Shown here: positions 1-13,887 of the stretch, piece by piece
Layout of the letters: each line of letters starts with the position of its first letter
Position numbering within the stretch: position 1 is the stretch's first letter
DNA from: Aquanectria penicillioides
Taxonomy: Eukaryota > Ascomycota > Sordariomycetes > Hypocreales > Nectriaceae
Length of the DNA stretch: 64,000 bases
Direction: 5' to 3'
Assembly: GCA_003415625.1 (NCBI GenBank)
Contig: PYIU01000005.1
Span: forward strand, 315,001 to 379,000
Made by a program: the position numbers and the translations under genes
Notes under the pieces: generated by a model
The model's database searches: none
What the model saw: only the letters and a program-made list of their open reading frames with translations
Told to the model about the DNA's origin: nothing

Positions 1-3000
1 CACAATCCGTTAACTTACTTTCGCCCTTATGGGCCATTTGATTTGCTCTTTGGATTTCCCTCTCTGTCTGTCTGGCAGTCTGTCACTCTCATAACATGTT
101 GCTTTCTCACTCTACTACCTTTCTCGGCCGACACTATCGCCGCTCATAAGCGACAATGTGGCGTTTCAGATCACACCCGGACTTTGGGATAAAATGCAGG
201 CCGGACCTTGGCTACTGCGCGATGACATCGTTGGGGATCCTGTGGGCGGCAGCATCTTCGGGGGGGGGGCACATTTGTGTGGTGAGTGTACCAAGGACTT
301 GAAGCAGCCCTACGGCCGCTCTGCAGATGTGGTTGGTACTGGGATGAGACATTTTGAGGCCGTGTCGCAGCTTGCGTTGTGTACCCGTAGTGTCGTGTTG
401 CACCAGCACCAGGGCGCCTCTGTTTGCTTCCCTGGGGGGACAACTGGATGGTCTATCCCTCCAAGAACAGGTATAGCAAGTTGCTCTATCATGGAATGGC
501 ATGGCATGGGGCCACCCTCTTCTGCCCTACAGGCCACAGAACAGGCTACACGGAGTGGACAGTCGCTTTGCCATACTATGTATAGTACTGGTACCTCTCT
601 TGGATAAGACTTGGGCTACCTTACGACGCGGGGGTGGAGTTTTTGTTCTATGGGCGTCCTATATTCGTCCATGATTGCCCACTCCTGCTTACAATTGCTT
701 TGGTCCAGCCCTGTCCAGCCCTGCCTTGTCTTCTTTGCCGCGTCAATCTGTTAATCTGTGACGCAAGCCTGTAACATGGATCGTATAATTGCCATGCCTC
801 TCTCGTATGTGCCCCTTGCCACTCTACTACCTAGCTGTAATGTGTCCCCGGTCGACAAACGGCGCCACATCAGGAGCAACATCCCTTTTCGGTAATCGTT
901 AGATGAAGCCTATCGACTGTCCAAAAAAAAAAAAAAAAAAAAAATACCCCCCCCGCTGCCCCCTACCCTCTCAAATCCAAAACCTGGCATCACAATAGTT
1001 TCTGGGCTAAGGCTTGGATAGGAGGAGAACCAGGGTATGTATCTGCGAAACTGTACGTACATAACATCCTGTCTGTACCTTTGTACGCCATCCATACACA
1101 AGCCGAGTCAAGGGGAACGGTGGACGGGCCATTCGATTCATTCATAGTGGCCTTTTGCGCTTTTGTTGGAAAATCCCATCCCCCACACCGCAGCCCTGCG
1201 TGTTGTGCATGGGAGCCTGTTCTCCTTGTCTCATAATACGATGCGCTGCATCCATCCATCTATCTCTTGCTGGTCGCAGAGTGGACATCTGTGGCCTGCG
1301 GCTGCTTATTTTGTCCACGAATCGTCAGCCCTGGCCAGGAAACAAGAAGAAAACGCAAAACCGCCGCATGTAGCCAAGGACCGACTGTCCAACATTAGAC
1401 CGCAGCCTCGTCGTAGTGAGACGGGTTACGTCGCCTACCATGCTGCATTTCGCCAAAATGCCACTAAATGGTTGGATGTGAAGGGATGACTTGACTCTCG
1501 CCATGCGTCGTCCGTCTATCGGTTTGCAAAGCCAAGGAAGGAAGGGGTGGGAGAGGTCTCAGTGAGCGCCTCAACCGCTCCAGGATGTGCAGCGTTTCCT
1601 GTCCGCCACCTGTTCCCGACTTGAGGCGGTCACGACGTCTCTGCTAGCCGTCTTTGCCGTGCCGTGAGGAGGTTGAATGCTTGCGAAAAACGGGCGTCCG
1701 TCGTGTAGATAGAGTCAATTAGATCTCCCAGATGGACGCAGATCGTGGTTTCTGAAAGCTGACCAAGGCTGACCAAGAGCCCAAAGGCACGGGTTCCAGG
1801 GGCAATACCACTTGGCTTGGCTCTGTTCCCAAAGCTCCCAAACGAGCCACCCTGATCCCCGTCGCCGCCGTGGCCCCCCCTCCAAAACATGGCTGCCCGA
1901 CGACTGGCTCCTTGATCTTTTGGGGGTGGCTACTCCTCGCTCTAGCGCGGAATTAGCAGCCGCCCTTCTCCTACATTGCAGTAGGTAAGCTCCTATGCCT
2001 TGGCCCTGGGACCTTGAGGCCTCGGCTCTGAATCCCCACACGAACGTGTCCCAAATGACATAGACTCCACGGGCCCTCTGCAAGCCAGAGCAGCCACCGA
2101 CTTTCAGCTCACCGTGCCCTTGGGCTGCTGATTGGGTTGCTCGTCTCTCCAAATCCTTGGTCGACCACCGAACAAGGCGGCTCGTGTGACGTCTTGGGCG
2201 TTTCCCGAGACGAGATGCTAGCACCGACACCACAACAAGAAGCCCCTTACCCCGACAGACCTGCTGCTTTGGGTGGCAAGCTGGATATCCGGAAATGAAA
2301 CCTCGCCTGGGGTGGCACTGTATGTAATTCTTTTTGGGCGACTCGCACATGTCCCCCATCCACCCATTATGACATTACGACCCCCGTCGCCCCCGTATTC
2401 CGTTCCGGCAGTTTGGGTCACCGTGGCTCGGGGGAGAAACCGGGGTCCGTCCGAGTCCTCCGGCGGTTCAGTTTGGGGGCCGCAAACGGAGCATTTGCCT
2501 TCGGAGGCGCTCAAGGCAACGCGGCCGTGACAAGGTGTGGAGTCCCGGGGAGGGGGGAGGGGGGGGGGAGAGTTCAGAAACGGGGATCTTGCATAGCGTC
2601 CGTCGTCGTCAACATTGACATTGTACTGGATTGGACCATACGTATTCGTAGGGCTGCTTGGTTCCCCCCTTCGGCAAAGCAACAAGATACTCCACTGGGC
2701 TCGTCACAGACCCGCGGCGGGAGACGGGCGAGCTTGGGCGTGTGCTTTGTGCTTTGTGCTCTTTTGGTTTGGTTCCCCGATGGCGACCGACCCAGACCAT
2801 TCTCCGTAGTCACGAACGACTGGACTGGATTGAGCTACCGAGAAACTCTCCACCACTCCCCTTTTTGCCCTGTTCTGCCCACCTCCCCACTCCCACCGTC
2901 GCACCCCCCCTCCCGGACTCCAAAGGCCTTGTGCTAGAGACGTCGATAGCGCGACTCCATTTGGGGAACTAACCCCAAAGTCACGATGCTAGCCCTATGG

Positions 3001-6000
3001 CTTCAAGACAGGCTCCCCTTTGTTGGTCTCAACTGTTCCACGTACGCGCGTTCAGCTGGGACCCGGACCCCGACATCCCTCATGCTTGACAAGCACATCT
3101 CGATCTCCCGTACCCGTCCCGTTGTTTGGTACGTTGAGTGTGGCTTGGATGAAGTATCTTTGTTCGGTGTGCCAGGGCCGCTCTGGATCGGAGACATTTG
3201 ACCTGTACACGTACGTCCTCTTGACTCAGGTTCAGAAAGAAAAAAAAAGAGATGAGATGCCTCATTAGGGCACGCCGGTGTGCTTGCCTCGCAATGAGTT
3301 TTGTTTTCCTTTTTCCTCCTTCGTCTTCTTCTTCTCCTCCAACTGCTGAACTTTATGCAAGGGTAATCCTGTTCGTGTACATGTACAATATTCGGGGCAA
3401 TAGTAATAACTAAATAGTGTACATTCACTGCAATACCCCGAGTGAACTGACAAAGGTTTGAGTGCACTGATCGGGGCATTTCGAGACAGGGCCAAAGAGC
3501 CGATTCTCCACTCTGATTGCAACTGAATAGAACCCCATACATGCCCTGAGGAACTGACGCAACCTCATGAGTAGCGTCGTCTCCAAGCAACCAAAACATG
3601 CGTAGCTGGCGATCTTGATGGGGAGGCTCCATAGAGCTCAACGTCTGGAAAATCCAGTCGCATGACCTTCAAACCTTATGTAAATACAGTAGCCAAAGCC
3701 AGCTCTAGCTTTCCTTGAGGCCCGCCAATTTCGGTTCGGCATATGTGTTAAAATCATCAGGTTATCCAGTTTGTCTCGCTCGCTCCGTTGGCGAGCAAGC
3801 CACAGCCAAGTCCCGAGCCGCCTCCCCTCCCACATCCCGTTCAAGATGGCGTGTCGGTGTTGGCGCCGGTGACGTCTCCTCGGAAGTTTAGTAGGGCGTG
3901 CTTTTGATGATTGTGGCACCGGCACGGAATCTGATAGCATGCGCAGCCCATCGGTTGCGTGGCGCCATAGGTTATTGAGTAACGGCTGGCCATTTCGGCC
4001 TCGAACCACCACCTGCGTGACATCCCATTTGCACCGCGACATTGGTCGTCAGACAAGCCACCATATCTCGATCCTTCTACTCCCCCTTGGGAGAGATATC
4101 GGTCGAGATTGGGCCTTCAAATCAGGGCGGTCCATCATTTCATTCCTCGGTAACACGTGCCAACTACTAGGATTCTTTGCCAGCTTTGTGAGCAACTGAC
4201 TGGCTGACTGGCGTTGACTGCTCGCCCAGTCAGGGACAGCATCACTAATCTACCCCTGGGACTGGTGCTTCGTCAATCTGGTGGCTGAGCGACCAACAAC
4301 GGCAAAAGATGGGCCACGGTCCCCGATGCGGCCATGGTGGCAGCGCAGTACTTCAACACGGAGCTGAAAAAACTTGAACTTGACCCAAACTCGTGATTTG
4401 ATACGTACGTTGTCGCCTCTTCCAAGAAATTAGCTCAAGCCTCAATGCTGGGGGTTGCAGACAACATCAAGGATATACCCAAAGGCGGTGCTGTGAGTGG
4501 GTGAGGATCGTCGCCCTGCGGTACCCAGTGAGCTGCGGGAAGGACGCGGGCTGCCTGTCAAGCTTTCTAAGTTAGTGCACAACCGATGTTGCATTGCCAC
4601 AGACCAGCCCAGAAGTCCTTGTGCCTCGAGTGAGATCTGAATTTTCACGCCGCATACGCAGAGCCTCGTATCTAATCCCAGGAGCTTGGATGCTGAGATG
4701 GAGTGGTGCGCTATTCCATGGTTTGCTCTTGGAAACCGCGGCTCTGCCGCATGCGGAGCCAAGGATTAGGGCGTGCTGAAGACTGTGCATTCTCCTCTTC
4801 TTGGTGCATTTGGCAGTATCGTCAACCTCTCAATGCATTAAGGGGCTGGGTGTAGCGACATGGAAGGAGAATGGGGCCGACAATCTTCGGCGCTGAGAGA
4901 AAGGATACTTGAGCTTGTTTTTTGTTTTTTTCTTTCCTGCAGCGACGCCATCTGCCCGAGAAACCCACGATGAATATCCTAATTTGGCGTCGCAAAGACA
5001 AACTGACCTCTCAGGGTGAACGAATGACGGGTAGTGCCGACAACAATAGCGCGGCCATGCATCGGCATCTTCCGTCGGCGTTCCCTTCACTTGGACTTTT
5101 TTTTTTTTTGGCGGGCTTTGCTCAAAGAAGTTCCCATCCCGTGAGAACAATGGCTCCAGGAACTGGTCCTTAAAAAGTGGTCCTAGTTTGGGCGCCGGTT
5201 ATGCAGTGGGAAAAAAAAAAAAAAAAAAAAAGACCGAACCCGTAGCCGAACTACTGGGTGTCAGCACCTAAAAACTGAGTGGAAACCCGGATATCCGGAT
5301 TTGTTCACTAAACACTACATGCGCCAATCTACAGACAAGTATTTCCCCGAAGAGGGCTGCTGGGTTGTGTGGCTTCGGGCTTTGTGCCATTTTCGAAAAC
5401 CGAAAGGGGCCGAGGGTCAAGGGATCTTGCAGATGTCAAAATCACCCCTGACCAAGTTCATGGTCTGTGTCCCCAGGATCGACTCAGCACAACTGGCTAG
5501 CTGTAGTCAAGTCGTAAGTAGAGAAATAATACAGTCAAGCTTTTGACCAAGCCCCTCAATATGTGTCAAATCGCAAAGGCACGCGATGTCAGTGGTGGCA
5601 ATTCTCTATGTGCTATGGCCGAATAGGCGCCGGCCCTGCGACCGGCTTGTATTACCAGAAGATGAGTGATGGACCGCCTGGAACCAGCGGCCCTTTCGAA
5701 GCTTTCATCAAATGGTACATACACATGCGTATGTGAAAGGACGCGTGGGCCGGGCGGAAGTGGTCCTGGGTGGATACTGTGACTCTCGCTACTCCTAGTC
5801 CGCCGACCTGCCTTGCACCCCTCCTGAAACGCCCTGGTTTCTTGGTATTGTGGCATGAAATGAAGGGGACAGTTGAGGTTGATCCAAGGTTCTGATTGAT
5901 GCCTTCTATCTTGCCGTGGCTCGGCAGTTGATCAGCAATCCACAAATGAAGGAAGGTGGGCCATGATCTGTCCACTGTTGGACCAAGATGCTGTCGGGGA

Positions 6001-7113
6001 GACAATGACGACAGATCGGATGGAATCATTGCCAAGACCGGCTCTGAAGTTCTAGTCGTCGACTATGGGACGGGATAAGGGACAGGGCTGACAGGAATAT
6101 GCACGCAGTCTTTGCCAAGTCAAGTAGCTCAACAGCTCAATGCCCAATAGATCCACCGACTTGACCGACAAAAGACGGGAGATGAGAGAGGTTCTAGGCA
6201 TAACATTCGAAAGCAAATATCCAACACCGGGCCGGGCCAGGAGAGGGGAACAGAACACGAGAGGTGGAGAAGGCTGAGCTAGGCCCATGGCAAGGCCGAG
6301 ATGTGAGGCCGAACTCGAACGCATGTCGAACGAGATTTGAAGGCGAGTCATCAACCGGCATGCGTTCTTACACCCCTACCAAGAAGAGGGCCAGTCATAT
6401 CTGGGGAGTCGCGCAATCGTGGTACACATAGGCTCCGCGGAGGTTGATCCCAAGACCAGCTGGAGTGGCGGCTTAGTTTTGCTGGTCTCCGTGTGTCAGT
6501 GTCTTAGCAGTAGTTAAAGTTTATGGAGTAGCACCAGCTTCGGGCCTGAAGGCGGATCCCAACACCAAATCCATACTGTTCCGGTCAACTTAGACCAGCT
6601 CCCAAAGCATGGGACTGAAGCTAGCCGGCCACTTCTTCAGTGGCCCAGCGGCTCCGGCTTGAGAGCCGTTGACGTCGATAGGATGCGAGACAGCGATATT
6701 TGGAACTGGGCTGCGCCTAGTACGAGGATTCGCAAGCGATGGGCAGAGAGCAGCTGGGTTCAGACCTCCCTAGCTGCATGACGAAGCTATTCCAAGATCC
6801 AAGCCGCTCCAGGCGAGGGAGGGGATGACGAAGCTGGTGGACGTCATGGCCCATGACCTCGGGGATGTTGGACGATGACGAAGTTTGTCACAAAGGCGAC
6901 AAATGTTGAATTGCAGAACCAACACACTCATGTGGATGAGTGAGGCGATGAGGCCTGCGTTGCGTACCTCCTCTACCTTTGCCTGGGTGGGACAGAACTG
7001 GACCTTGAGTTGTGAGTGCGTATACACCAAGCACCTCCCTGTCTCGCTGCTGGGTGTGGAGGTCAACCTGGAAGGTGCACGGAGGTACGTAGCCGTGCTT
7101 CGTGCCCTCCTCT

Positions 7114-7142
7114 CCTTAGGTAGGTACCCACCTTAGGTAGGT
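7114..7142. repeat. Direct repeat of CCTTAGGTAGGT
   Basis: The 12-mer CCTTAGGTAGGT occurs at 7114-7125 and again at 7131-7142, separated by ACCCA. Related palindrome-like pieces (ggtacctagg) occur near 46391-46400. This looks like a small dispersed intergenic motif. Whether it is a regulatory site or a remnant of a mobile sequence cannot be told from the window. Confidence 0.5.
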
Positions 7143-10100
7143 GCCAACCCTCGGCGTTGGTCTGCTGAATGAGGCAGGTACGTACTCGCTCCCGTCCTTG
7201 CTGGTCCTACCCCAAACATGCTTTGTACCGCTGTCTAGCGTCCGCCCTGGCGTGGGTTCGAGTGTGGCTGAGCACCCTACCCTTGACGCCTCCCTCCGCT
7301 CTGTCGGACACTGCTAACTTGCTGGGAGGCCCCTAAACGGGCATCTCAGAGGCATATCATCTTCATTCCGCTTAGTCCGGCTTCGTATCTCGGGGCAGTG
7401 ACACCCATTAGGCTCTGCTCCTTGCCCTCCATCACCACCCTGAAGGAGCCCTCAATATTCCATTTTATTTTATTTTATTACATTTATTTCATTGTTTTCA
7501 TCTCGTTTTCGAGCGGTGGGGGCGGCGGCTGAGTCTGTGTCAGGATAGCTGCACAGTCGATCGTCTTTTTTTCTTGATTGGGGAGGTGTCAGGCGTTGGC
7601 GTCCCTCTCAGCAAGTGCCGAAGCAATGGGGAGACGGGGTCTTACAAGGCTCCGAGGAGGGCGATGCAGCAAGTACGTTCCTGGTCCCGATTCTAACTTC
7701 GAGGCAACGGTCGACGTCACAGTCAACACTAACGCAAACGCCCTTGTGCCACGGATGCGGTGCTTGAAACCCCATGTAGTGACTGTGCTTTGGTCGGAGA
7801 AACTGCGGCGAGCAGGATACGGGTGGCTCGGACAGCGACTCGATAGTTTTGTAGTTCCATTAGTTGAGTGCCAGGCATTCGAGAACGACAGGCTTAGGCC
7901 TTGCCACAAACAGGCACCCAGAGGATGCCAGGGGACCTTTGGATCCCCTTTGGTCAAGGGCTAAGAGAGACTCACAATAATAACGACGCAGGACGTTGTC
8001 CTCCAAGACTCCGTAAATCTACAGCTAATTAGGGGCGGAGACAGCACTGGCCTCTCTGCCCTATGGGAGACGGGCCTCGGTAGGCTCGGGAGCGCGGACC
8101 AACGAGATATAGTGGATCCGCAACCAAACGACAGGCCGAAGGATCACAGGGTCCCCCGGTCCAAATCCTGGGAATGACGGTAGGGCTGAGGGGCTGAGGG
8201 GCTGACGGACCACGGTACAGTGCAGCAGTATGAGCCGGGGCCTCGTGGCTTGTGGCTCGTGTGGGAGACGAAAGAAGTGGGTTGCTGCATGGGGTGGGCT
8301 CCCAGGAGCTCTGGGTGTGGGCAAGGAGGATACCGGTAGTCGACGGTGTGCGGCGTTCAATCTATTCAGCCAGCTCTCCGCCATGTTTCTCTTCTCTTTG
8401 TGCGAGGTGCTGGCGTGGCCAAGTTTGGATGCCGGATCCCATACAAGCGTGCTGCACAGCACATGTCTGTCGACCTATTTGCCCCACCTGCCGAGATCAC
8501 TCAGGCTGAATGCATGGAGGCTTTGCCCATAAACATGCATCTCATCTTGTGGTCGGCGTTTCGGACCTCGCTTGTTCGAGGCTGCGACCGCCCAATGCTT
8601 AATTTGGGGGGCCTTGATGTTGCCGTTACTGGTAGTTGTCGTGCAAACGAGGCATTGCTGAGCTTAGAGGCGCATTTGCCAAGCTGGCCCAGACCCAAGG
8701 CCCAAGTTTGATTCGAGCTGACCCAATTTTCGCTTTCGCTTTCAACCAACTTTATTGTTTGTCAGCGGATGGTCAATCAGAAGGGCCCCCCGAAAGTGCT
8801 GTGCCGCACCGCCTCTTGGAGCCTTCCTCCTCGCCAATACAACGGCGCCCGTCAAGATGAGGAGTTGAGTGCTCCGAAGGCTGTGGTGCATAACCGGTTC
8901 CGACTCGCAGCGCCCAACCAACAACCAACACCCAACCCAAACCCCACGCTTCCCAGTCGATCCCATGTTAGGTTTCGTTGCCGATATCCATTGGGGCGTG
9001 AGCGATATCCAGAGCCGCCTGACAAGTCCCAGGCAATCACACCAGGTTGCCAGGGGGCAGAGGACGACATGGCTCCATGCCGACGTATCCTCGCCTCACC
9101 ATCGTCGAGACCTCCCTATTTGGCATTCGCAAACGCATCTCGACGCGACGATTTGGTACGTCGTCGCCGTTGCCCTGTGCTTACTTGCCTGAAGGCCAGG
9201 CCATGTTTCGGCCCGTGGACATTGGAGGCTGCTCAATAGAAGTTCGTCCAGTAATAGAGGCCAAATGCCTCCCGGCCCATCCGCCCCGCGTGTAAATAAT
9301 AAATCTCCTCCTGACGGTTCAAGTATTGACTGAATGGGTCGAGGTGGGGCGAGGGAATACGCATGCCGCCCAACTGGAACGGTCATTGACCAAGCTTCCT
9401 TCGCTCTCTCCGTCCGACTGCAAGAAGGATTAGGCACAGGCAGGCGAATCCAATTTCATTTTCTCTCTCACTTTCTCTCGCGGATCCAGACCCCTGGTGG
9501 GCTGCTGCGGTTCAAACAGACGGGATGATTCTAGCATCCACACTGGCCTGTGGCACTAAAGGCATAGCCAAGCTTGGGTGGTCGCGTGTCCAACGGGCCA
9601 ACAAACAACGAGGCGGCACTAATAAGGCTGGCAGGATTCCAGAAGAAGTCAGCCACGATCCAAAGAGCCCCCCTCCCCGCTGGGTAGGCAACTGCGAATT
9701 GAGCTTTGTAATTACTTTCTCGGCTCTTTCCGACAACGTCCTGGTGCAGCCTACCAAAGTGCCTGCGGACAAAGTTATGGGGAGGCGACCCGTGGTCTAA
9801 GCCCGTCAGATGACAAGACAAGACAACTTGAACCCTCGCAGAGGCAAACATGGTCCAGGGCCATGCTTTACGAGATCCAAGATGATCGGGGCGCGTGGGT
9901 CGGGTTACAGAGATCCATCTGGGTGCTTCATGGCGTGCTATCCACCAGGGCGTGAGAGTTCTTGTTCGCCTGATGCAAAACCAAGTATGCCCAGCAGCAG
10001 AATTGGGCGCGACAGGCAAACCGTGCAATCCCGGATTACGAGCTCGATTGCCATGGTAAAGGACCGATTATTGGATCGACGTTAATTAGTAAAGGCGGCT

Positions 10101-11228
10101 CCATACTGCGGCAGGGGACAACTTGGAGATAGGAGGAGGCGAAATGGTGGAGGCGAGTCATGTAGTCAGATGGTTGGTGACACCAGTGCGATCAGACATT
10201 GGCGAACTGGCTGAGCTTCATCAATGGCGATGATGGGAGGCTCTTGGCGGGGGTTGCCAAGTTGGGACCAGGCATTGAGTTGCTGCTAGACAGGGGACAT
10301 GGTATGTTGGCATTGGCGGTCGCTACCTGTGTGCTGCGAGCTTGACAGACAAAGGCCTGGCGAGTTCGTCTCCAGCACTCGCTGAGTCTTACGCACTCGG
10401 CACACGCAACAGGTGGGTAAGGGAAGGAAGGACGGAATAAGCCGTCCAATTTGTATTCCTGTACCGTACCCCATCAGCCCCACGAACATGGCGAAGCACT
10501 ACGGTAGACTATCATGGTGAAAGGGGAACGGCTTTGGCTTGGCTTGGCGAGGCCTGGGCCCATGGCGGAGCCAGGCTCAAGACAAACGGGCCGGGGTTGG
10601 CAAAACTGCTAAAGAAACAGCTGTAACTGGCCGGGGGCAACATGTGCAAAGTATCGCAAACCCCAGGCAGTCGGTAGGGCTTCATTCAAGGCTCCTCCCG
10701 CCCTGTGATGGACGGACGCGGTGTCCGCCCTACCAGTTGGCTGGGGCTCAAAGTGGGCTGGGCAACCAGGAATACGACAGGGATATGGGGGTTTACAGAA
10801 GATGGGTACGGGGGCGGGAGACGGGATGGGGACAGAGACACGAAGGGCCAGGGCGATGGAAAGAAGAAAGGAACAACAAAAGCGGGCTGTTTCGCAATAG
10901 TGACAACAGCAGCGGCGGCAGAAGCAACAGCAATATAAATATGAACAACAAACTATCCATTGCACGACACAGCATTGAGTCAATGGGAGGGTGCTTCTCA
11001 TAGACGGGGCAAGCAAGGAGATGAGGAGGGGGATCATGAATGGAAGCATGTAGGACACCACCACCCACAACAACATCCAACATGGGATGGTATATAGGTA
11101 GGTAGACGATGTGGGAAGCGGACGGGGAGGGGGGGACGGAGGGGAGACGGCGCGTTGAATGACCCAACAAGGCCTCAAACGCAAGTCGAGAGAATCGAGT
11201 CGGGCGCAGTGAAAGAGTGGATGGATGG

Positions 11229-11252
11229 TTGGTGGTGGTGGTGGTGGTGGTG
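11229..11252. repeat. GGT trinucleotide microsatellite
   Basis: An uninterrupted GGT run lies in gene-free DNA. It gives apparent polyglycine or polytryptophan in chance frames and is not part of a supported gene. Confidence 0.85.
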
Positions 11253-12455
11253 CGGTGCATTGAACTGGCGGTGCCGCAGGACTATGTCGGATGCCAGTCC
11301 GTGTGCGGTGTGTGTGTGTGCGGTGCGGTGCGAGTGTGTCCTTGTCGGCGTCGGAGTCCCAGGTGAGTGTCCGGCGGGCCAAATGCTGCTGGTGCTGGAT
11401 CGCAGGCTGGTGTATTTCGGTATGTCAAGAGGGTATGTGCAGGTCTGACGCTTTGGAGCCTGAGCCCGAGAGAGTGGTGGGAGCGCGGGTGTGGGTGCTG
11501 GACGAGAGAAGCCCAGTTAGGGGTGCGTGAGAACAGACGGAGCCAGAGCGCGTGTGTGAGCAGGAGGAAGCCAGACTTTTGGTGGTGATGAACGCGAGAC
11601 GAGGTACTTGTGAAAGCGCCAAGACCAGGTACCGCTGCTAAACAGACCCTCATGGCGTGTTAGCGCTCTCGCCCTATACCCCCTCCCCCCGCGACGCCAT
11701 TCCCATCCCCTTCGCTCCGGAGCCAACCAGAGCCACACCCCCTATCCCATCAGTGGATGTACGACTCCCGCGCCCCCCCCCCCCCTTTGTCTTCCAGGGC
11801 CTCTGGCTCCAGCAACCTCCAACCCTCCTCCAATCCTCTATCCCTCCATCCCTCCATCCCCCAATCCTCCTCCGGCCACCATCCAGCCTTCCTGGGCTGT
11901 TACAGGGCTCCCAAGGCTGCCCAGGATGCCCACAGTTTCCCAGCAAGGCCCGCTGCAGGGCGTCCTTCGTCCTTCGGTGCTCAGAGCACTCTCCCTCGCT
12001 CAACCCTCACCCCCGGAGCGGGGCGGGTGGGGACGCTGTAACGACCTCCCACACCCACACCCCCCGGTGCCCCATTTCACCGCCCACCGTCAAATCACTA
12101 CGTCAGGGTTTGGGTGTTGGCGGCCTTTGTCCAGCTCGCGCCTCCAAACACGCCCCCTTCCCCCCCCGTCCACTCCCCGAAGCTAACTGAGCAGGGGACC
12201 CAACGTGTCGTGCCCGGGTGACGGAGACGAAGATTTTCTGCCATGCTCTCTGTACGTACTTCGGCCTGAGTGTGAGGGTCTGGCTTGAGCAAGCCAAGCG
12301 GCGGCGGCTGGACTGGGGGTGAACTGGGGAGGGGGAAGTCAGAATCATCCACAATGGCAGTGGTAATTAATAACGGGACGGCGTTTGCAACGCAAGCAAG
12401 CCCGAGACGTACGTATATCCATGTAGGCGTAGCAATAGTAGTATAGTCTTGGGTT

Positions 12456-13887
12456 TTGGTCTCGGGTCTTGGCTGTGGTACACACACGCACACACATACA
12501 TACAAACACCCGTCCTCCTCTGCTCCTCTTCTATATCCGTCCGCCTCTAGCTGCTCATCCTTCGTCTCTTCTCTATTCCTGACCTTCCACACTGGTCTTT
12601 CTCGTCAAAGAAATACAGGACACAAATTGAGGACCACAAGGCAGATCCTAGGGACGGATGTACCAGATACAACATCCTACCGCAAGAGAACCCCCACGGG
12701 CAGCCCAACGCAAGAAAGGAAATCAAGATTCAAAGCCATAACAAAAAGAAAAAAAGAGACAGAGACGATACCCCTACCGTCATCCAGCACCAGCATCATC
12801 ATCATCATCATCATCATCATCATAATCATCATCATCAGCGTTCCCCAATCATCCTCCCATCGTTCAAATCTGCTCTCTGCTCTCGCATCTGGCTACTTTC
12901 AACGAGCATCATCTCCAAAAAAGGTGCGTGCGTTTGAGTACGTCAGAATCAGATTGCACCTTGTCCAAGCAGAGTTCAAGTCCCCGCTTGTTGCCTCTGC
13001 TGCCGTCACGCCCTCGTCCAACGAACGAACCCGCCACACTCCAGCTTGGTGAGGCTTGTCATTTGAGTGAAGGATACGGTACGGGTGCCGCTACGCCTGC
13101 TCCTCACACTCCACCTTGCTCCTTCCCTGCAAGGCCCTGGACAGCGCGCTTGCACCAACACGGGTAACTAAAAGGTGCAGGAGCGAACGTCAGTCAACAC
13201 GACACAACACAACGCTGCACCTGCACACCTTCAAAACTCTACTACATCCCGCCACCTCCCACCCATCCTCCGTTCTCCTTCCTCTTTTTTCTACTTGAAT
13301 TTCATTATATCCCCAAAGCCTCAACTCGGGTTTTTTTTTCCCTCACCCTTCTTCTTTTCTCCGTCACCGCATGTCCTTCATATTGCGGCTCCATCACCCT
13401 GTCTGATCCACCCCCCAGAGCATCCCCCCAGCCCGCTCTGTCATTCGCCATCCCTCGCTGCTACTACGGCATTGGCGGCCCCAGCCAACTACACACCAGA
13501 CCTGCACCTGCCAGCCAGACGGATACTCCGAAGCCATTGCCACCACAAAACCACCCTTCTGACCCTGGTCCCAACGCTGCACCAAGGGAGCCACAAGGCA
13601 AAAGGAGACTCCCAAAGGAGTCAAACGGAGCCAGGGAAATTTTAGGCTTGCTGTCGTCAACCATTTCTTCATGACGGAGTTGGCTCTCGTCGACGTAATC
13701 CTGGTTTCAGTCGCCCCAACCTTCAGCTGTCATTGTCTCGCCTCGTGCTCCATCTTCAGCTTGAGTTGTAAACCCACATCATAATCCAGGATGGAGTTTC
13801 GCTCCCTCCCAAGTATTAGAGTCCCCGGGCCGACGGCTTTCGAAGCCACGGGGCCATCATGACAGAACATATGGCTCGAGCCTCGCA
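12456..13887 (+). promoter_or_regulatory. Probable promoter and long leader of the C2H2 gene
   Basis: The 1.4 kb before the C2H2 gene is rich in C, A and T on the plus strand, with CT-rich stretches and an ATC/TCA microsatellite at about 12794-12838. This is typical of fungal promoters and long 5' leaders. Two out-of-frame ATGs (13859 and 13871) lie just before the proposed start at 13888. An in-frame TGA at 13861-13863 limits extension unless a leader intron exists. The transcription start is not visible. Confidence 0.4.
12794..12838. repeat. ATC/TCA trinucleotide microsatellite
   Basis: About fifteen near-perfect ATC units with one AAT interruption, in the probable leader of the C2H2 gene. 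It is likely length-variable between strains. Confidence 0.85.

Larger units (their letters stand above)
1..12455. other. Gene-poor region, no supported coding gene
   Basis: I read the open frames on both strands here and recognised no domain or family. The frames are short, overlap each other on both strands, and have the mixed composition of chance ORFs in moderately GC-rich DNA. Visible content is low-complexity sequence: A runs at 923-944 and 5211-5231, a GGT tract near 11229-11252, and a TAGGTAGG direct repeat at 7114-7142. Promoters or noncoding RNAs may lie here, but nothing in the bases identifies one. Confidence 0.6.

Noticed and set aside
923..944. Long A run as a retroposon tail
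   Set aside because: No adjacent element or target-site duplication could be seen. A similar A run at 5211-5231 also stands alone, so both are treated as homopolymers.
10609..11382. 257-codon minus-strand open frame
   Set aside because: It is low-complexity (polyproline from GGT, Leu/Cys runs), overlaps several other frames, and has no domain or splice logic.
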